The translations under genes were made by a program, and so were the position numbers. DNA of 64,000 nt from Deltaproteobacteria bacterium (GTDB taxonomy: Bacteria; Desulfobacterota; GWC2-55-46). The stretch covers positions 157,687-221,686 of the forward strand of contig JABTVA010000003.1 of the NCBI GenBank assembly GCA_015075075.1. The letters are read 5' to 3'. The notes under the pieces are model-generated. The model did not search any database and was not told where the DNA came from. It saw only the letters and a list, made by a program, of their open reading frames with translations. Position 1 is the stretch's first letter; each line of letters begins with the position of its first letter. Below are positions 26,790 through 34,545 of the stretch, piece by piece.

Positions 26790-27581
26790 TTATTTTGCGC
26801 GCCCAGGCCTCTGGCAGGCCGGGCAGAAATAAGCGGTCCTTTTCTGTATCGAGAGCGCCTCTATTGCCGCCCCGCACCTCGGGCAGCGCGCGCCTTTGTG
26901 CCTTCTCGGTATTATGAACCCCTCCGGGAACCGGGACGCTTGAGCCTCAAGGCTCACGGCCTTCCGTAGCGTCATTCCGATAGCCCTGAAAAGCCTCCGC
27001 GCCTTATCATCTGCAAGACCACCGGCGTCCTCAAGCGGGTGTATGCCAGCCTGGAAAAGCGCCTCATCGGCGTATACGTTCCCGAGCCCTGCCAGGACCG
27101 ACTGGTCCATGAGGACCTGCTTTATTCCCCTTCTCGTCTTTTTAAGGGCGGCCCTGAACTGGCCGAAACCGATTGAGAGCGCGTCCGGTCCGAGTCCTTT
27201 CCGCCTGATGAAATCGTCGATGTCGTCCGATATGCCGGCCCGTCCGAACATCCTCGTGTCGAAGAAAAAGAGGCGCGAGCCGTCGGCGAAGCCGAAGGCC
27301 ACCCTCGAGTGCGGGGGCGCGGGTTTGCCGGCGGCCTTGAACTCGAGACCGCCAGTCATGCCGAAGTGGAGCACCAGCCACGGGCCTTTTGCCGAGGCGA
27401 AGAGGTACTTCCCGTGCCTCCTTACGGAGGTGAACCGCCTCCCTTTCAATGCGGCCTGGAATTCGCCCGGGCTTCCATCGATCACCCTCGGGGTCGTTAT
27501 CTCTACCTCCGCCACCCGTTTCCGGAGGGAAGTCCTTTCAAAGTAGCGCCTCATGGTCTCCACGTCTGGGAGCTCGGGCAT
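26790..27581 (-). CDS. mutM: Formamidopyrimidine-DNA glycosylase
   Basis: 263 residues; removes oxidised purines and nicks the DNA. The N-terminal catalytic MPELPDVET keeps Pro2 and Glu3 (Asp replaces the usual Glu6). HGKYLFASAKGPW, the helix-two-turn-helix part around QSVLAGLGNVYADEALF and the zinc finger CPRCGAAIE to YFCPACQ are complete. A lipoprotein gene ends 3 nt upstream, so the pair is probably one transcript. Confidence 0.95.
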   Translation of the reverse strand: MPELPDVETMRRYFERTSLRKRVAEVEITTPRVIDGSPGEFQAALKGRRFTSVRRHGKYLFASAKGPWLVLHFGMTGGLEFKAAGKPAPPHSRVAFGFADGSRLFFFDTRMFGRAGISDDIDDFIRRKGLGPDALSIGFGQFRAALKKTRRGIKQVLMDQSVLAGLGNVYADEALFQAGIHPLEDAGGLADDKARRLFRAIGMTLRKAVSLEAQASRFPEGFIIPRRHKGARCPRCGAAIEALSIQKRTAYFCPACQRPGRAK

Positions 27582-27584
27582 CGC

Positions 27585-27947
27585 CTAATCCGCCTCCGGC
27601 CAGGCATAGAGGCGCATCCCGGTCTTCACAAGCTTCCTCATAAGGCTCGCGAAGCCGGAGCCCTGCTCGGAGGCGCCGTCCTCCTTCCGGTTTTCAGGTA
27701 TCGGCTTTATAAACGAGCCGTCCTCGTACCCGGCCCTGCCTGCTTTACCCAGATCCCCGCATGGGACCGGCGCCCTGCCCGAAGCGTCCGCGCAGCCGCC
27801 AGACAGAGCTCCCTTCTTCGCGAGGGCGCTACCAGCTGCCATCGCCCTCGTCTCCTTCTTCGGCTCTATGACGATGACGGAGTCTATCAGCTCGCACCCG
27901 GACACCAGGAAAAAGAGTACGGGGATAGAGTATGCCAGGAGGCCCAT
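27585..27947 (-). CDS. Putative small lipoprotein
   Basis: 120 residues from the ATG at 27,947. MGLLAYSIPVLFFLVSGC is a lipoprotein signal with lipobox LVSG|C; the rest is low-complexity and polar, without recognised domains. The frame is open 41 residues further upstream but only this ATG gives a signal peptide. It lies 3 nt before mutM. The 331-nt gap beyond it to 28,278 holds only a poor tRNA-like sequence. Confidence 0.5.
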   Translation of the reverse strand: MGLLAYSIPVLFFLVSGCELIDSVIVIEPKKETRAMAAGSALAKKGALSGGCADASGRAPVPCGDLGKAGRAGYEDGSFIKPIPENRKEDGASEQGSGFASLMRKLVKTGMRLYAWPEAD

Positions 27948-28278
27948 GTGCCCGCTCCGGTCCTGTAAATGGTTTTCAATCTTCTCTTTTGAGGGGACGC
28001 CTTGCCCGGCCAGCAAGGGCGGGGCAGTAAAAACCTTCGGAAGCCTATTTTCAAGTATACTCCCGGACAAGGGCGAGTCAAACGATGCGCCCGGATGCGT
28101 ATAGATGAGCCCGTGTGTCCGTTATCGATTCCCGCCAGACTTGACACCCTCCGATTTTGGGATACCATCAAAGTAAGGCATTGGCGCAGTGGTTAGGGCG
28201 TCTTGACAAAGACAGGTTATGGATTACGATTTGAATCATGAGCCTGTCTCCCCATGAAACAGGAAGGGGGTAAGGGAA

Positions 28279-28689
28279 ATGCAGCTAAGGCAGATAATGC
28301 AGAAGAAGGTCATAACGGCCGGTCCTGACGCGAGCGTACGGGAAGTCGCGAAGAAGATGAAGGACTACAGGATAGGGTATCTGCTTCTCACGAACGGAGA
28401 GGCGATCAAGGGTTGCGTGACCGACCGCGACATAGTCGTGTGGCTGGCGGGCGGAAAGGACCCGGACGCGACGAAAATAAATTCGATAATGCGGACGAAC
28501 GTCATAACCTCGCCTCCGGACACCGACGTCTTCGACGCCTCAAAGCTCATGGCGAGAAAGAAGATACGGAGGCTGCCGGTCGTGGAAGGCAACAAGCTCC
28601 TGGGCCTCGTCTCGGTATCGGACCTCGCGTCGGTAATCGAGGAGGAAGTCGACAACTTCTTCCACGTCGAAGAGGCGTACCAGATTTAG
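28279..28689 (+). CDS. Two-CBS-domain protein
   Basis: 136 residues made almost entirely of a CBS pair: MQKKVITAGPDASVREVAKK to GCVTDRDIVV, and MRTNVITSPPDTDVFDASKL to LGLVSVSDLASV. Such stand-alone proteins bind adenine nucleotides and often modulate a partner, unknown here. RBS GGAAGGGGG upstream. A repeat copy and a structured element follow. Confidence 0.9.
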   Translation: MQLRQIMQKKVITAGPDASVREVAKKMKDYRIGYLLLTNGEAIKGCVTDRDIVVWLAGGKDPDATKINSIMRTNVITSPPDTDVFDASKLMARKKIRRLPVVEGNKLLGLVSVSDLASVIEEEVDNFFHVEEAYQI

Positions 28690-28717
28690 CAGGTACGAAA
28701 ACTCGAAATCCGCTGGA

Positions 28718-28835
28718 GGCTGCTCAAAAAGCTCCAGATGCGAGGCGTCGAGAAGCGAGGAATGAGGCGTATTTTTGTATACGCTGCAGTGACGAGCGAC
28801 GTAGCCTTCGAAGCAGATGGACTTTTTCAGCAGCC
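28718..28835 (+). repeat. Repeat family A, copy 4
   Basis: GGCTGCTCAAAAAGCTCCAG to GACTTTTTCAGCAGCC, 118 bp, nearly identical to copy 2 including GAGCGACGTAGCCTTCGA. Confidence 0.88.
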
Positions 28836-28845
28836 GACTTGAAGG

Positions 28846-29070
28846 TTGCTTTCCCGGGCCGGGATATCCGGCTGGTAAGAGGAGAGATAAGACAGCCGTC
28901 TTCGGACGGTCGTCGAAACCTCCTCTAACCGGCTGGAAATAACCGGTCCGGGAAAGCAAGCGGCTGTCTCCGCGGGCAGGAAAACCGATCGGTAAGAGAA
29001 GGATGTGGGGGCTGTCTTCGGATGGCTTAACTATCCATCTCTTACCGACAGGAGATTACCGTCCGCGGAG
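28846..29070 (+). ncRNA. Candidate structured RNA: two tandem hairpin domains of the same architecture
   Basis: Domain 1 (28,846-28,959): TTGCTTTCCCGGGCCGG pairs with CCGGTCCGGGAAAGCAA (17 bp, one G-U). Then come an internal loop, a second stem CCGGCTGGT plus AGAGGAG against CTCCTCT plus ACCGGCTGG, another loop, and CCGTC-TTCG-GACGG. Domain 2 (28,968-29,070): CTCCGCGGGC with GTCCGCGGAG, a loop, a long stem around TCGGTAAGAGA and TCTCTTACCGA, and GCTGTC-TTCG-GATGGC. Both share outer stem with G-U, internal loop, GGTAAGAG stem, second loop and UUCG cap. A terminator follows at once. No known family was recognised. The strand is inferred from order and is not certain, because the terminator also works in reverse. 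Confidence 0.6.
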
Positions 29071-29074
29071 GCAA

Positions 29075-29110
29075 AAAGGCGGCAGGTAAGACCTGCCGCC
29101 TTTATTTTTT
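29075..29110 (+). terminator. Rho-independent terminator, probably bidirectional
   Basis: AAAGGCGGCAGGT pairs with ACCTGCCGCCTTT around AAG, followed by ATTTTTT on the plus strand; on the minus strand the same stem ends in TTTTT and can serve the gene ending at 29,141. Confidence 0.9.
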
Positions 29111-29140
29111 AATTTCCCGGCCCGCGCGCCAGGCCTGGCC

Positions 29141-29872
29141 TTATTCCGTTTCCCGAGCGCCCTTTTCCGGCGGCTCGGTCCCGGGGCCCGCCCGCTTGAT
29201 CCGCGCCCTCACGCGTTCCATCCTATTAGCTCCGAAGACCTCGCCGAGGGGCCTGGCAAGCCTTTTCCGTTCGTCGGGGTTCGCGTACCTTACATAAGCC
29301 ATGCCCAGCGCCGCGATGACCGAGCCGCCCATAAAATCGCTTATGAGGTCCCACATCGTGTCGTCGAGCCCCTTCTGGGTATTCTTTCCGAAGAGGCTGT
29401 CGACCGTAAACTCCCCGATCTCCCACATGGCGCCCATCGCCATCGCGAAGGTCAAGGTAAAGACCCCGATAAAAGGCAACGATAGGCGCACTTTTCCGGT
29501 ATAATTCAAAGTATATACGACGATGAACGCCAGGAGGCCTACGACACCGCTGCTGTATACGTGAAGGAGCTTGTCGTAAAGCCATACCTTCTCATAGAAG
29601 TCGAGCCATTCGCCCATGAACGTGTTCGCGAATATGGAGACGGTTATGAGGAGGTCCATCTCGAAAGGGAGCGTCACCTTGTAGTTCCTCTCCAGGAGGC
29701 TCGGTATCAGGGACACCGCTATCGAGAAGAATATGAGGGCGATAAAGAGGTATTCTCCCTTAATTGCCGCGACGGGGAGAAGCAGCACCATAAGGAGCTT
29801 CATAATCCACGAGAGGCCGGTTGTTATCGAGAGCGTGCGCCAGTTCTTAATGATATTCGCGATGCCAGGCAT
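29141..29872 (-). CDS. DUF2238/YjdF-like membrane protein
   Basis: 243 residues with about six hydrophobic segments (for example LLMVLLLPVAAI, LFIALIFFSIAVSLIPSLL, VVGLLAFIVVYTLNYTG). Family motifs include MGEWLDFYEKVWLYDKLLH, MGAMWEIGEFTVDSLFG and DTMWDLISDFMGGSVIAAL, rich in conserved acidic and His residues. Inner membrane; function unknown. The C-terminal ~40 residues are basic and cytoplasmic. Confidence 0.82.
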   Translation of the reverse strand: MPGIANIIKNWRTLSITTGLSWIMKLLMVLLLPVAAIKGEYLFIALIFFSIAVSLIPSLLERNYKVTLPFEMDLLITVSIFANTFMGEWLDFYEKVWLYDKLLHVYSSGVVGLLAFIVVYTLNYTGKVRLSLPFIGVFTLTFAMAMGAMWEIGEFTVDSLFGKNTQKGLDDTMWDLISDFMGGSVIAALGMAYVRYANPDERKRLARPLGEVFGANRMERVRARIKRAGPGTEPPEKGARETE

Positions 29873-29956
29873 GGAAGACCCTTCCTCCGAGATTTCGGCA
29901 CGGATGAGTCAATTATATATGCGTATGCCCTGCCGGCAACCGTGAACGGGAAAACA

Positions 29957-30457
29957 ATGCCACTGTTATTCTTATATGGCATGCTCGCGGCCACACTCCA
30001 TGCAGCCGCGCCAGCCTTCTCCGGGACTCTGCCGGGCGCATGGTGGAGCGACCCGCCGCTGCAGGGCGACAGCCCGGGAGCGCATCAGGATCCCTTAAAT
30101 TCCATACTCGACCCGGGTTTCCCGTCGACCCTGTACGGGCTCATGGAAGGCAATTACACCAGAAATAGCGCACGGCTCCTGAGCATCCCGGGCGCGGGCG
30201 TTTCAGACCTCCTTTCCGACGAAAGCCGGATGGTCGGCACCGGGCTGGGGCTTGACCTGGGCCCGGGCATAAAGTTCCAGGGCTTCGGCGTCTATGACAT
30301 GGAGGAGGGGAGCACTTTTGCAGGCCCGGCGCTGAAGTACGACCTGCCCGGCGGCCTGGATTTCACCACCGGGGTCCAGATACCCCTGAACGACAGGAGG
30401 GAGATAGCCTCCGGAAGCTCGGATTTCTACTTCGCCGAGTTCAGGCTCCTTTTCTGA
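29957..30457 (+). CDS. Exported beta-rich protein of unknown function
   Basis: 166 residues. Signal-like MPLLFLYGMLAATLHAAAPA, then GLGLDLGPGIKFQGFGVYDM, GPALKYDLPGGLDFTTGVQ and a C-terminal FYFAEFRLLF with alternating hydrophobics and terminal Phe, which suggests a small outer-membrane or periplasmic beta structure. A GTG 15 nt earlier is an alternative start. No family recognised. Divergent from the DUF2238 gene. Confidence 0.55.
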   Translation: MPLLFLYGMLAATLHAAAPAFSGTLPGAWWSDPPLQGDSPGAHQDPLNSILDPGFPSTLYGLMEGNYTRNSARLLSIPGAGVSDLLSDESRMVGTGLGLDLGPGIKFQGFGVYDMEEGSTFAGPALKYDLPGGLDFTTGVQIPLNDRREIASGSSDFYFAEFRLLF

Positions 30458-30509
30458 CGCATGGCAGGAATTCGCACGCGCCCTGGAATGGCGGTATGAT
30501 TAATAAATT

Positions 30510-30670
30510 GGCTGCTGAAAAAGTCCATCTGCGTCGAAGGCTACGTCGCTTGACACTGCGGCGTACATGGAAAGTACGCCTCATCCCTCGTTCCCCTGTT
30601 CCGACGGGGCCTCGCATCTGGGGCTTTTTGTGCAGCCTGAATGAAAACGGGGTTTTTTCAGCAAGCTGCT
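30510..30670 (-). repeat. Repeat family A, copy 5 (long variant, inverted)
   Basis: GGCTGCTGAAAAAGTCCATC to GGCTTTTTGTGCAGCC, plus the extension also found in copies 1 and 6 (AAAACGGGGTTTTTTCAGCA). It carries an extra small hairpin (CCCTG-TTCCGA-CGGGG type) also seen in copy 6. Confidence 0.8.
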
Positions 30671-30691
30671 AAAAGGTCCGGGGGGATTCTT

Positions 30692-30886
30692 ATGAAATTG
30701 AGCGAGGGGAAAAAAGACAAAAAGATGAACGTGCCCGGGGAGGAGATCTGCCCGGTCTGCACCTACCCTGCAGAGGACTGCGTCTGCTGCGCCGAGTGCG
30801 GCCATGACTGCCCGCTCGACGCCGGGCTTTCGTATTGCCCGGTCTGCAGCCCCCTGGCAAGTCAAAAAACGGGCGGCGGCCTATGA
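30692..30886 (+). CDS. Small cysteine-rich protein
   Basis: 64 residues with nine Cys in about 30 residues: CPVC, CVCCAEC, CPL and a second CPVC. The arrangement suggests a zinc ribbon or a metal store. The start is the ATG at 30,692 after GGGGGG; the frame extends upstream into a repeat and is not coding there. It converges with, and overlaps by 6 nt, the UDG-like gene. No family recognised. Confidence 0.55.
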   Translation: MKLSEGKKDKKMNVPGEEICPVCTYPAEDCVCCAECGHDCPLDAGLSYCPVCSPLASQKTGGGL

Positions 30887-31456
30887 CCCGAGCTTCTCTC
30901 TAACGGACTTAAGCGAGCCCTTCAGCTCCGTAACGCTCTCCTTTAGCCTTTTCTGCCTTCTCAGGAGATACGACGGATGGTAGACGGGCATGACCGCCCT
31001 GCCCTCGAATACGGCCCATTGGCCGGGCATGAAAGGCTTCCCGGGGAAAAGCGCCGAAAAGGCCGTCTTACCGGCTGTTACGATGACAGCCGGGTCCACT
31101 ATGCGTATCTCCTCCAGAAGGAAAGGGATGAAAAACCCGGCCTCGCGGCTCTCCGGGGGCCTGGTCCGGCGCCTCTTTGTCTCGACATTGGGCCATATAT
31201 TGAGGACGTTCGTTATATAGATATCGTCCCTCTTAAGCCCCAGCGCCTCTTCAAGGACGCCCACAAAAAAAGACCCTCCCTTGCCCACGAAAGGCCTTCC
31301 AAGCCTCGTCTCGTCGCGCCCCGGGGCCTCGCCTATGACCATGAGCCTGCACGGGACCGGGCCCTCTCCGAATACAGGGACGGAGCCGCTGAAGTGAACC
31401 GCGCACGCACGGGCGATCCTTTTCCGGAGCGCCTCTCTTTTCTTTTCGGGGTCCAT
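30881..31456 (-). CDS. Uracil-DNA glycosylase superfamily protein lacking the Fe-S cysteines
   Basis: 191 residues. VIGEAPGRDETRLGRPFVGKGG is the family 4/5 active-site motif, VTAGKTAFSALFPG follows, and the C-terminal VYHPSYLLRR holds the second active-site His. Family 4 enzymes use four Cys for an Fe-S cluster: two near the N-terminus and two around the N-V-x-K-C-R-P loop. Here that loop reads NVLNIWPNVETKRRR and only isolated Cys remain near residues 18 and 36, so no cluster is expected. Last gene of the epimerase-nuclease-UDG operon. Activity and substrate are uncertain. Confidence 0.8.
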   Translation of the reverse strand: MDPEKKREALRKRIARACAVHFSGSVPVFGEGPVPCRLMVIGEAPGRDETRLGRPFVGKGGSFFVGVLEEALGLKRDDIYITNVLNIWPNVETKRRRTRPPESREAGFFIPFLLEEIRIVDPAVIVTAGKTAFSALFPGKPFMPGQWAVFEGRAVMPVYHPSYLLRRQKRLKESVTELKGSLKSVREKLGS

Positions 31457-31474
31457 CGGGAAGGCGGGGCTCGC

Positions 31475-32518
31475 TTAAAAGAGGTTCATGTTTCCCTTGC
31501 CGTCGTCCTCGCCGTTGTCATCGGTCCTGTCCGCCCTGTCCGCGGCCCGCTCGCCTTCGGCTCCTGCCGGGGCACCGCCCTTGTAGATGTAGCGCTCGAA
31601 GAGCCTCTGGTAGGAGGTCCAGTTGGAGCCGTCGCCCTTGTCCTGGATAAGCCCCCTTACGGTGCTGACCTTGGCGTCGAGGTCGTCGAGGTAGGAAAGT
31701 ATTATGGCCTCTATAGTCTTCGGCCTCTTGGGCGAGCCGAACTCGAGCTGGCCGTGGTGGGAGAGCACGAGGTGCTTAAGGAGCATTGAAAGCTCCCTCG
31801 GAAAGCCCGGGATGGCGCCTGCCTTCCTCTCTATGAGGTCGGTCCCCATCGTGATGTGCCCGATAAGCCTGCCCTCGTCCGTGTAGTCGAATGACCTCTG
31901 GTATGAAAGCTCCCATATCTTCCCTATGTCGTGGAGCAGCGCGCCTGCCGTGAGGAGGTCTTTATTCACGGACTCCCCGTAGTGCGCCGCCACCTTCTCG
32001 ACCAGGCCGCATATCGAGAGCACGTGCTCCGCGAGCCCGCCCAGGTACGGGTGGTGCATGGATTTGGCGGCAGGGGCCGTTATGAAGGCCTCCCTTATCT
32101 CCGGGTCGGAGAATATGGATTCGATGAGCGCCTTTATGTGCCCGTCCCTTATGCCCGCTATGACCGAAACCAGGCCTGCTGAAAGCTCATCGGGCGTCTT
32201 TCCGGAAGACGGAAGGAAGTCCCGGAGCGAGTACTTCTCCTCGGGCGCCGCCTTTACGGCGGACACGTTGAGCTGGACGCCGCCCTGGTAGGCCACGGCA
32301 AAGCCCTTTATTACGACTATGTCGTCCTTCTTGAAGCCCTTTGAAAGCTCCTCGGCGTCGTCCCATACCCTCGCTTCCATCTCCCCGGTCGAGTCCATGA
32401 GCTTCATGTTAAGATAGGGCTTCCCGGACTTGCTTATTCCGGTCTCCGTTTTAGTGACGAGGAAGGCGTCCTGGACGCTGTCCCTTTCCTTTATCGATTT
32501 TATGTAGGTCTTTTTCAA
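31475..32518 (-). CDS. YhaM-like OB-fold/HD-domain 3'-5' exoribonuclease
   Basis: 347 residues from a TTG at 32,518 that overlaps the epimerase stop as TTGA, with GGGAG at a good distance; an ATG further upstream would add 18 residues read through epimerase coding sequence. The N-terminal OB fold (VTKTETGISKSGKPYLNMKL, then GEMEARVWDDAEEL) precedes an HD phosphohydrolase domain with HHPYLGGLAEHVLSI, ALLHDIGKIWEL, and LSHHGQLEFGSPK. This is the YhaM/CBF1 nuclease architecture. The acidic C-terminal tail is low complexity. Co-transcribed with the epimerase and the UDG-like gene. Confidence 0.88.
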   Translation of the reverse strand: MKKTYIKSIKERDSVQDAFLVTKTETGISKSGKPYLNMKLMDSTGEMEARVWDDAEELSKGFKKDDIVVIKGFAVAYQGGVQLNVSAVKAAPEEKYSLRDFLPSSGKTPDELSAGLVSVIAGIRDGHIKALIESIFSDPEIREAFITAPAAKSMHHPYLGGLAEHVLSICGLVEKVAAHYGESVNKDLLTAGALLHDIGKIWELSYQRSFDYTDEGRLIGHITMGTDLIERKAGAIPGFPRELSMLLKHLVLSHHGQLEFGSPKRPKTIEAIILSYLDDLDAKVSTVRGLIQDKGDGSNWTSYQRLFERYIYKGGAPAGAEGERAADRADRTDDNGEDDGKGNMNLF

Positions 32519-33498
32519 TTCACGCTCCCGGCCGAGCGAGCGGAGAGCCTCCGCTCCCTCTCGACGAACCATTTTACGTATCTCCCGACCCCCTCCTCTA
32601 TCCCCACCGAAGGGCTGAAACCCAGGAGTCTTTTCGCCCTGGACACGTCCGCATGCGTAAAGGGCACGTCCCCCGGCGCGGGCGGAAGGTGCCTTACATT
32701 CGCCTTCGTGCCGAGGGCCGCCTCTATGAGATTGATAAGCCCCCTCACCTCGATCGTATTGGCCCCGCCGAGGTTTATTATCTCGTACCTCGAAGGCGAG
32801 TATATCGACTTAAGTATGCCTGAGACGACGTCGCCTATGTAGGTGAAGTCCCTCCTGGCCGTGCCGTCGCCGTAGACCTCTATCTCCCTGCCGGCGCTTA
32901 TGAGGCGGGTGAATTTGGCGACCGCCATGTCGGGCCTCCCCCTTTCGCCGTACACGGTAAAGAACCGGAGGCACGTTACCGGGAGCTTCCAGAGATGCGA
33001 GTAGGTGAAGCACATGAGCTCGCCGGACCTTTTCGTGGCCGCGTAGGGGGATATGGGGCAGGTTATCGGGTCCTCTTCGGAGAAGGGGGTCTTGCTGTTT
33101 ATGCCGTACACGGATGACGACGAGGCGAAAACGAAGTTCTTTATGCCGTTCTTCCTCGAAAGCTCAAGTAGGTTCAGCGTGCCCAGGCAGTTCACTTCCT
33201 CGTAGAGGACCGGGTCGTCTATGGAAGGCCTCACCCCGGCCCTGGCCGCAAGATGGCATATGGCGTCGGGCTTGAACGCGGCGAACGCCTCTGCGACCGC
33301 TTTACGGTCCCTTATGTCCGCTTCGAAAAGGCTGAAAGACGGGTTTTTCAGGAGCGCTTCCGCGTTCTCCCTCTTGAGACGCGGGTCGTAGAAGTCGTTG
33401 AAGTCGTCTATTGCGGCAACTTGTTCCCCGCGCTCGAGGAACGCTGACGCGAGGTGCGAGCCTATGAAGCCGGCGCCGCCGGTCACGATTATTTTCAT
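32515..33498 (-). CDS. NAD-dependent UDP-sugar epimerase (UDP-glucuronate 4-epimerase type)
   Basis: 327 residues of the extended short-chain dehydrogenase family. VTGGAGFIGSHLA binds NAD; LAARAGVRPSIDDP is typical of the UDP-glucuronate epimerase subgroup; the catalytic set is SSSSVYG and Y-x3-K in PYAATKRSGE. LRFFTVYGERGRPDMA is also diagnostic. It likely supplies nucleotide sugars for surface polysaccharide. First gene of the operon with the YhaM-like gene. Confidence 0.9.
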   Translation of the reverse strand: MKIIVTGGAGFIGSHLASAFLERGEQVAAIDDFNDFYDPRLKRENAEALLKNPSFSLFEADIRDRKAVAEAFAAFKPDAICHLAARAGVRPSIDDPVLYEEVNCLGTLNLLELSRKNGIKNFVFASSSSVYGINSKTPFSEEDPITCPISPYAATKRSGELMCFTYSHLWKLPVTCLRFFTVYGERGRPDMAVAKFTRLISAGREIEVYGDGTARRDFTYIGDVVSGILKSIYSPSRYEIINLGGANTIEVRGLINLIEAALGTKANVRHLPPAPGDVPFTHADVSRAKRLLGFSPSVGIEEGVGRYVKWFVERERRLSARSAGSVN

Positions 33499-33552
33499 GC
33501 GGATAAAGCTACCACAGTTCTTCTCAAGGGGTCAAGGGAAAGGGCCGGAAAC

Positions 33553-33586
33553 GGGGGCCTGGCGCGCATCGGCGCGCCAGGCCCCC
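33553..33586 (-). terminator. Strong hairpin after the paralogue trio
   Basis: GGGGGCCTGGCGCGC and GCGCGCCAGGCCCCC are perfect 15-bp inverted repeats around ATCG. On the minus strand it follows the gene ending at 33,596 by 10 nt and is followed by GTTTCC, so the T run is weak. Confidence 0.65.
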
Positions 33587-33595
33587 GGGCCGCCG

Positions 33596-34027
33596 TCAAC
33601 CTATGGCTTCGATACCGGCTGAGAAGGCCGTCTGCATCCCCTCCATGGTCGGGGCGCCTTCCGGGTGCCAGGCCACCTCTATCCTTTCCCATCTCCCCAG
33701 TTCCTCTTCAGGCACGAGGGCCGTGAAGACCCCGTTCCCCTCGGAATCGGTCCTGAAGCCGTGCTCCTTCGGGCTTACCATCTCCGCCTCGCTCCTCTCT
33801 TCGCTAACGAGCCAGACGGTGTACATGGAGTCCGGCATGAGGTCGTCGGCGCGTATCGTTATCTCCTTTTCGCCTTCGGCCGCGTCAGTAATCTCGACCT
33901 CGGCCCTTGAGTCCTCCCAGAGGAAGCTCTCCATCTCCGTCGAGCCGGCATACGCTGAAACCTGCGGGAGCGCTAACGCGACCGCAGCCGCGAGCGCCAA
34001 TCCCAAGGCTATTCCAAGCGCGTTCAT
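33596..34027 (-). CDS. Secreted paralogue 3 of a tandem family
   Basis: 143 residues with an N-terminal signal/anchor (ALGIALGLALAAAVALALPQ). The body shares the trio pattern: EKEITIRADDLMPDSMYTVW, FRTDSEGNGVFTALVPEEEL and GRWERIEVAWHPEG. Last of three genes read in the same direction, 9 nt after the middle one. No known family recognised; a beta-sandwich exported protein is likely. Confidence 0.75.
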   Translation of the reverse strand: MNALGIALGLALAAAVALALPQVSAYAGSTEMESFLWEDSRAEVEITDAAEGEKEITIRADDLMPDSMYTVWLVSEERSEAEMVSPKEHGFRTDSEGNGVFTALVPEEELGRWERIEVAWHPEGAPTMEGMQTAFSAGIEAIG

Positions 34028-34036
34028 TTGGCCTCC

Positions 34037-34459
34037 TTAACCCCAGAAGCTCCCCAGGAGCGCGAGCTCGGCGCCCTCCAGGTCCTCGGTGTCGTTATTC
34101 GGATGGTGCAGTATCTCTATCTTGTCCCAGTCCTTGAACTGCCGGGCCGGGATCCTGACTATGTATGAGCCGTTACCGTCGGCATCGGTCTCGAACGTCA
34201 GGTCGCCGGAGCCTATACCGATGTCGCCGAGCATCGGCGTTTCGTCTATGAGCCATATGGAATAGAGGGAGTTGGGCTGAAGTCCGCTGGCTTCCACCCG
34301 TATCTCCTTCTCCTCGTTCTCGACGTCGGTTACCACGGCTTCGCCTGCGGCGCTGTCCCATGCCTCGCCCGTGAGCTCGACCCTGGAAGGGGAGCCCCAA
34401 ACGGCGGCGGCGGTAAGGAAAACTGCCGCGAGCGCGGTTATCACAAGACGGTATTTCAT
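34037..34459 (-). CDS. Secreted paralogue 2 of a tandem family
   Basis: 140 residues. Signal peptide MKYRLVITALAAVFLTAAAVWG; body with EKEIRVEASGLQPNSLYSIW, FETDADGNGSYIVRIPARQF and KDWDKIEILHHPNND, ending ELALLGSFWG. It shares the order of motifs with the genes on both sides and an RBS of AAGGAAGG type. Confidence 0.75.
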   Translation of the reverse strand: MKYRLVITALAAVFLTAAAVWGSPSRVELTGEAWDSAAGEAVVTDVENEEKEIRVEASGLQPNSLYSIWLIDETPMLGDIGIGSGDLTFETDADGNGSYIVRIPARQFKDWDKIEILHHPNNDTEDLEGAELALLGSFWG

Positions 34460-34545
34460 CGTGTACCTTCCTTTTTCGCTGCCCGGAAAATCAAAAGGGC
34501 CTCAGGCTTGAGCCGAGGCCCTCGACAACCGAACCAATGCGCGAT

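Noticed and set aside
28178..28262. tRNA-like sequence (GGCGCAGTGGTTAGGGCG, then GTCTTGACAAAGAC and GATTTGAATC)
   Set aside because: The D-arm and T-arm words look right, but the anticodon loop has only four bases when the stem is formed and the acceptor ends do not pair. At most a decayed relic.
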